From contig NZ_NNSR01000032.1 in assembly GCF_002834225.1 (NCBI RefSeq), positions 1 to 64,000 of the forward strand: 64,000 nucleotides of DNA, read 5' to 3'. The DNA is from Ruminococcus bromii (GTDB taxonomy: Bacteria > Bacillota > Clostridia > Oscillospirales > Acutalibacteraceae). Positions 59,984 to 64,000 of this stretch are shown one piece after another. The translations under genes and the position numbers were made by a program. Within the stretch, counting starts at the first letter, position 1. Every line of letters starts with the position of its first letter. The notes beneath the pieces are model-generated. The model ran no database searches. It was not told the DNA's origin and was given only the letters and a program-made list of their open reading frames with translations.

Positions 59984-62344
59984 TTAATTTTTATCGTCCT
60001 CGTCACCAAAGAATGAGATTGAGTTTACGATATTGTCAACAGCCTCGTCTGAAATTACATTAGGCTCGTCAAGATATTTTGATCTTTTTTCAATGCTGTC
60101 AATAGCCATCTGCATCTGCTCCTGCGGAGTTGACGGCTTTTTCGGAGCATCGTAAATCTCGTTATCCTCCGGATTTGAGATGTTCACATACTCCTCTTTT
60201 TTAGGCTCTTCTTTAACCTCGGGTTCTTCCTCAGGCTCAACGATTGCAGGCTCATTGCCGTCATCGGGGACTTCAACTTTCTCTGTCACATCTTCCGCAG
60301 ATTCCTCTTTTACGGATTCTTCCGCTTTTTCGGCAGATTCGTCATTTTTTTTTGACTTGTCAACGCCAAAGTTCGGAGCATCGTAATTTTCGTCAATCTC
60401 CTCTGCGGCAGCCATAATTACCTCACCGGGAGCGTCAATCTGCTTTTCTCTTCTCGCCTCGGCAACAGCCTTGAGTTCGTCAAGGTGATTTACAGGCTTT
60501 TCAACCTTTTCGCTGTCCTCATCAAAATAGATATCATACCATACGAGGAATACATAAATTGTCCAAACTCGTCTGCTGTTATCTTCTTTTCCGCTGAAAT
60601 GACTGTCGAGCCATGAAACAAGGACATCTGTATTGAAGAATTTCTCGGCAGTTTTGCCCTTGAACTTAGTCTTTACCACATTATAATACTTTTCTTCACG
60701 AAGCCATACTCTTGTCGGTACAGGGAAACCGAGTTTCTCTTTTTCGGCAGTAGCCTCAGGCATATGGCGAACGGCAGCCTTACGCATTGCATACTTTGTG
60801 TTGTGCTTGTTGCAGCGCAGTTTTGTCGGGAGCGATGACGCAACCTTGAAAACCTCCTTATCGAGGAAAGGAACACGAAGTTCAAGCGAGTTAGCCATAC
60901 TCATACGGTCGGCTTTAAGAAGGATGTCGCCGACCATCCACATATTGATGTCGAGATACTGCATTTTTGTAACATCGTCATACTTACGGCAACGATAATA
61001 ATATTTTCTTGTAAGATCCTGTGGGCGTGTTGCAATTGACGGATCCTTCAAAAGCTCCTGCTTCTGCTTGTAGTCATACATAAATGCGTTACCGATATAA
61101 CGCTCCTCAAGCTTGTCACAGGCACGGATGAGATAATCTCTGCCCTTGATGTCGGGGAGCTTTCTGCAAATTGCTCTTATTGCCTTTCTGATGCAATGGG
61201 GAACAATTGTCTGATAAATTTTGAACACTCTCGGATCGTTGTAGCAAGTGTAACCGCCGAACAATTCGTCTGCACCCTCACCCGAAAGGACAACCTTTAC
61301 ATAATGGCTTGCAAGACGGGATACAAAGTAAAGTGCGATACATGACGGATCTGCAAGCGGCTGATCCATATGGTACTGAACAGTCGGAACAGCGTCCCAG
61401 AATTCTTCACTTGAGATAAGGTGAGTGTGGTGTTCAACACCGATTTTTTCGCTGAGATTTTTTGCCCAGCTGATTTCATTATATTTTTCGCCAAAGTCAA
61501 AGCCGACTGTAAATGTTTTCTGGTCGGCAAAATATGTTGAAACATAGCTTGAGTCAACACCGCTTGAAAGGAAACAGCCAACCTCAACATCGGCAATTTT
61601 GTGAGCGTTTACGGAGTTTTCAAAAACCTTTTCGATTCTGTCAACAGCCTCTTCCTCTGTCATTTCTTCGTTAGGATTGAAACGAGCCTCAAAATAACGG
61701 GTAGTTTCAACCTCGCCGTCCTTGTACCAGAGGTAGTGACCTGGCATAAGGCAGTAAACGCCCTCAAAGAAAGTTTCGGGCGGAACTGCATACTGGAATG
61801 AAAGGTAGGAATCAAGTGCCTTTCTGTTGAATTTCTTTTCAAACTTAGGATATTCAAGAATACTCTTGATTTCACTTGCATAGACAAAGTCATTGCCTAT
61901 CTGAGTGTAGTGCATCGGCTTAATGCCGAAGAAATCACGGGCAATAAAAAGTGAGTTATCCTTTGTGTTGTAAATAGCAAAGCCGAACATACCACGGAGT
62001 TTTGGGAGCATATCTTCTTTCCACTCTTCAAAGCCGTGAACAAGCACTTCACTGTCTGTATCTGTATAGAACTTATGACCTTTTGAGATAAGTTCTTTTC
62101 TCAAATCCTTGTAGTTATAAATTTCACCGTTGAATGTGAGAACAAGGCTTTTATCCTCATTGTATATAGGCTGATGACCTGCACCGAGGTCAATAATGGA
62201 AAGTCTGCGAAATCCCATGGAAATATTGTCGTCCGTAAAAAATCCGTCCGAGTCGGGACCACGGTGAGTGATAACCTCTGTCATATTTCTGATGACATCG
62301 GCTCTGTTTTCAACCTGTCCCATAAAGCCGGCTATGCCGCACAT
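59984..62344 (-). CDS. asnB: Asparagine synthetase (glutamine-hydrolysing) with acidic C-terminal extension
   Basis: 786 residues. The N-terminal Ntn glutaminase starts MCGIAGFMG (Cys2), with FNGEIYNYKDL. The synthetase domain has the PP-loop SSGVDSSYVSTYF and SGEGADELFGGY. It makes asparagine from aspartate with glutamine and ATP. AsnB of this type normally ends near residue 610-620; here about 170 more residues follow, rich in Glu, Asp, Lys and Pro (EEPEVKEEPKKEEYVNI) and predicted disordered, ending SISFFGDEDD. The frame is continuous and the extension keeps the same codon use, so it is not a simple readthrough. Confidence 0.93.
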   Translation of the reverse strand: MCGIAGFMGQVENRADVIRNMTEVITHRGPDSDGFFTDDNISMGFRRLSIIDLGAGHQPIYNEDKSLVLTFNGEIYNYKDLRKELISKGHKFYTDTDSEVLVHGFEEWKEDMLPKLRGMFGFAIYNTKDNSLFIARDFFGIKPMHYTQIGNDFVYASEIKSILEYPKFEKKFNRKALDSYLSFQYAVPPETFFEGVYCLMPGHYLWYKDGEVETTRYFEARFNPNEEMTEEEAVDRIEKVFENSVNAHKIADVEVGCFLSSGVDSSYVSTYFADQKTFTVGFDFGEKYNEISWAKNLSEKIGVEHHTHLISSEEFWDAVPTVQYHMDQPLADPSCIALYFVSRLASHYVKVVLSGEGADELFGGYTCYNDPRVFKIYQTIVPHCIRKAIRAICRKLPDIKGRDYLIRACDKLEERYIGNAFMYDYKQKQELLKDPSIATRPQDLTRKYYYRCRKYDDVTKMQYLDINMWMVGDILLKADRMSMANSLELRVPFLDKEVFKVASSLPTKLRCNKHNTKYAMRKAAVRHMPEATAEKEKLGFPVPTRVWLREEKYYNVVKTKFKGKTAEKFFNTDVLVSWLDSHFSGKEDNSRRVWTIYVFLVWYDIYFDEDSEKVEKPVNHLDELKAVAEARREKQIDAPGEVIMAAAEEIDENYDAPNFGVDKSKKNDESAEKAEESVKEESAEDVTEKVEVPDDGNEPAIVEPEEEPEVKEEPKKEEYVNISNPEDNEIYDAPKKPSTPQEQMQMAIDSIEKRSKYLDEPNVISDEAVDNIVNSISFFGDEDDKN

Positions 62345-62478
62345 ATCACAATTCCCCTTTCAAGGTAATTTTCAAAATTAACCGCATTAGACTAATGCCC
62401 TATTTTAAACATTTTATCACAATTTACTCCCAAATTCAACTGTTTGCAGGCATAAGTTTCAAATCAAAGCAACGCCCC

Positions 62479-62934
62479 TCAGCCTTTTTTATTCTTTAAG
62501 TATTCATCAAGCAAATCCGCTGCATATCTGCACAACTCAGGACACGGACGGACGGCATAATATTTTTCTGTTCTCTCAGACGGAGTCGGGTTGTCCTTTG
62601 CCTTTGCTCTCATACCGAGAAGGTCACGGCAGATGATTGAACCGTTGTCCTCTTTGAACCTTTCAGCAAGCTGCTGAACCTCGGTGTAGACACGCTTTTT
62701 GTCGGCATTATCCTTGCTGTCACTGTAACCCCTTGCAAGACCTAAAGCCATATACATTCCCGTAACAGTACCGCAGACCTCACGCATTCTGCCTATTCCG
62801 CCGCCAAACGGTGACGCAAGCATAAGAGCAGTCTGTTCATCAAAGCCCAAATCGTCACAAAATGCAAGCAATACAGCCTGAGCGCAGTTGTAGCCCTGCA
62901 TAAAATTATTCTTAGCAATTTCACCTTTTGTCAT
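62479..62934 (-). CDS. C_GCAxxG_C_C family protein
   Basis: 151 residues of the redox-associated family named for its cysteine pattern (TIGR01909-type). Visible: GYNCAQAVLLAFCDDLG, then SPFGGGIGRMREVCGTVTG, then SIICRDLLGMR and RPCPELCRYAADLL. The cysteines could bind a metal cluster or carry out thiol redox. Function is not settled for the family. Single gene. Confidence 0.88.
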   Translation of the reverse strand: MTKGEIAKNNFMQGYNCAQAVLLAFCDDLGFDEQTALMLASPFGGGIGRMREVCGTVTGMYMALGLARGYSDSKDNADKKRVYTEVQQLAERFKEDNGSIICRDLLGMRAKAKDNPTPSERTEKYYAVRPCPELCRYAADLLDEYLKNKKG

Positions 62935-63108
62935 ACCAATTTCTCCTTTTATAGGGTTATTTCATATAAGCAAAGTATAACACCAAGGTCAAAATACTGC
63001 AACGATTTTTTGCTTGTAGAAGAGGTTAGTGTATGATATAATTTATCATACAACAGCATTTCGCAAATTGTATCGTTTACAAGCACATTGCAAATGCCTT
63101 AAATTTGC

Positions 63109-63363
63109 TTGCTTTATTCGTTAAAATTGTTATAATCTAAGTACAGATATTTCACACATCTTTTAGAAGCGTGAAATATCTGTGAGTTTAGCCGTGGAAT
63201 AATCCACAACCAAACTCACGAGGAGCTGACGCTCCTTTGTACTGATTGCAATCTGTCGCAAGCTCTGCTCCTTGCAAGCAAAGCAGAGCGTTGCTCGGAT
63301 TTAAATCTAAATACAGATTAAAATAAAGTACAAAAAAGACATTAAAGAAAAAGGTGATTAGCA
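63109..63363 (+). promoter_or_regulatory. lepA promoter and structured leader with four stem-loops
   Basis: TTGCTT (63109-63114) and TATAAT (63131-63136), 16-base spacer. The leader then has: ACAGATATTTCAC / GTGAAATATCTGT (63143-63183, perfect 13-base stem), GTGAGTTT / AAACTCAC with inner GTGG / CCAC (63182-63219), AGGAGC-tgac-GCTCCT (63221-63236) and GCTCTGCT / AGCAGAGC (63262-63289). It is followed by an AT-rich run to the ribosome site AAAGGTG. No known riboswitch or T-box signature was recognised. Confidence 0.6.
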
Positions 63364-64000
63364 TTGTCTTTTCCACAGGATAAAATAAGAAATTTCAGCA
63401 TTATTGCTCACATTGACCACGGCAAGAGTACGCTTGCGGACAGAATTCTTGAGCAGACCAACTCCGTTTCCGAAAGGGATATGGAGGCGCAGCTGCTTGA
63501 TGACATGGACCTTGAGCGTGAGCGCGGCATTACAATCAAGGCGAGGGCGGTTAGCGTTATCTACAAAGCCGATGACGGCGAAGAATATCTTTTTAACCTC
63601 ATCGACACCCCCGGTCATGTTGACTTTAACTACGAGGTTTCCCGTTCACTGGCGGCTTGTGAGGGCGCTATTCTTGTTGTTGACGCATCACAGGGCATTG
63701 AGGCGCAGACTCTTGCAAACACATATCTTGCCGTTGACAGCGGACTTGAAATTGTTCCCGTTGTCAACAAAATTGATCTGCCGAGTGCCGACCCCGACAG
63801 GGTTATTCAGGAAATCGAAGATGTAATCGGTATTCCTGCCGAGGATGCTCCGAAAATTTCCGCAAAGGCAGGAATCAACATTCACGCAGTTCTTGAAAAG
63901 GTTGTTCACGATATTCCTGCTCCGACAGGCGACATCAACGCTCCTCTGCGTGCATTGATTTTTGACAGCTGCTACGACAGCTACAAGGGCGTAATTATAT
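63364..64000 (+). CDS. lepA: Elongation factor 4 (LepA), 5' part
   Basis: Starts at a TTG at 63364 ([20 protein letters not shown] follows) with AAAGGTG upstream, and runs off the window after 212 codons of an expected 600. It is a ribosome-bound GTPase. G-motifs: [12 protein letters not shown] (G1), [10 protein letters not shown] (G2), DTPGHVDF (G3) and VNKIDLP (G4). LepA differs from EF-G and EF-Tu in this exact set ([15 protein letters not shown]). Confidence 0.95.
   Translation, partial: MSFPQDKIRNFSIIAHIDHGKSTLADRILEQTNSVSERDMEAQLLDDMDLERERGITIKARAVSVIYKADDGEEYLFNLIDTPGHVDFNYEVSRSLAACEGAILVVDASQGIEAQTLANTYLAVDSGLEIVPVVNKIDLPSADPDRVIQEIEDVIGIPAEDAPKISAKAGINIHAVLEKVVHDIPAPTGDINAPLRALIFDSCYDSYKGVII

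Noticed and set aside
63143-63289. T-box or tRNA-like element before lepA
   Set aside because: No T-box AGGGTGG-type core, no specifier loop and no tRNA cloverleaf could be drawn; only independent stem-loops are present.

Overview
The window reads as chromosome of a low-to-moderate-GC, anaerobic, spore-forming-lineage Firmicute, most like a gut Ruminococcus or other Oscillospiraceae. This is inferred from strong AGGAGG-type ribosome binding sites, perfect TTGACA-17-TATAAT promoters, pyruvate formate-lyase, SpoVAC, a class B sortase, a secreted starch-degrading GH13 enzyme and Ruminococcus-style Big_2/FN3/InlB-repeat surface proteins. No phage, insertion sequence, tRNA or CRISPR array was found. 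Most genes are on the minus strand.

Layout. 0-12 kb: a large secreted Big_2/FN3 protein, an HMGL-type aldolase, dihydroorotase, an acidic membrane protein, and a DUF815 ATPase paired with a substrate-binding lipoprotein that ends in a peptidoglycan-binding domain. 12-19 kb: a free-standing 5S rRNA gene with its own promoter and terminator, an FkbM methyltransferase, a decayed surface-protein remnant, pflB-pflA behind a structured leader, an HD protein and an 8-oxoguanine glycosylase. 19-36 kb: a polysaccharide epimerase-glmS operon, a phosphoesterase, an iscS-thiI-sortase-small-protein operon, spoVAC, an XRE regulator, citrate synthase, a secreted alpha-amylase and a HAD phosphatase.

36-53.3 kb is the most unusual region: a single-direction locus. 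It holds three TasA/camelysin-like proteins, a SipW-type signal peptidase, a membrane-anchored McrB-like AAA+ ATPase, a long coiled-coil protein whose N-terminus resembles the McrC/DUF2357 family, four more proteins with SipW-type signal segments (one very large, with InlB-like repeats and a starch-binding-like module) and, beyond a tandem repeat array, a second SipW-type peptidase. Six of the exported proteins share a C-terminal tryptophan/acidic motif (typically IWIEGNDPEC). I read this as a dedicated surface-fibre or pilus-like export and assembly system in which McrBC-type parts have been recruited away from restriction. That reading is inference.

53.5-64 kb: a LOG-family gene, a MATE exporter and nucleotidyltransferase pair, a compact convergent-RNA locus that looks like a type I toxin-antitoxin module (23-residue hydrophobic peptide, two perfect promoters facing each other, shared terminator), a Nudix-ribF pair, an M14 carboxypeptidase, an asparagine synthetase with a long acidic tail, a C_GCAxxG_C_C protein and the 5' part of lepA behind a leader with four stem-loops.

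Intergenic DNA is rich in small palindromes, many with three-base loops and a GTAGGGGCG-like flank, and in two arrays of a 96-177 bp repeat.
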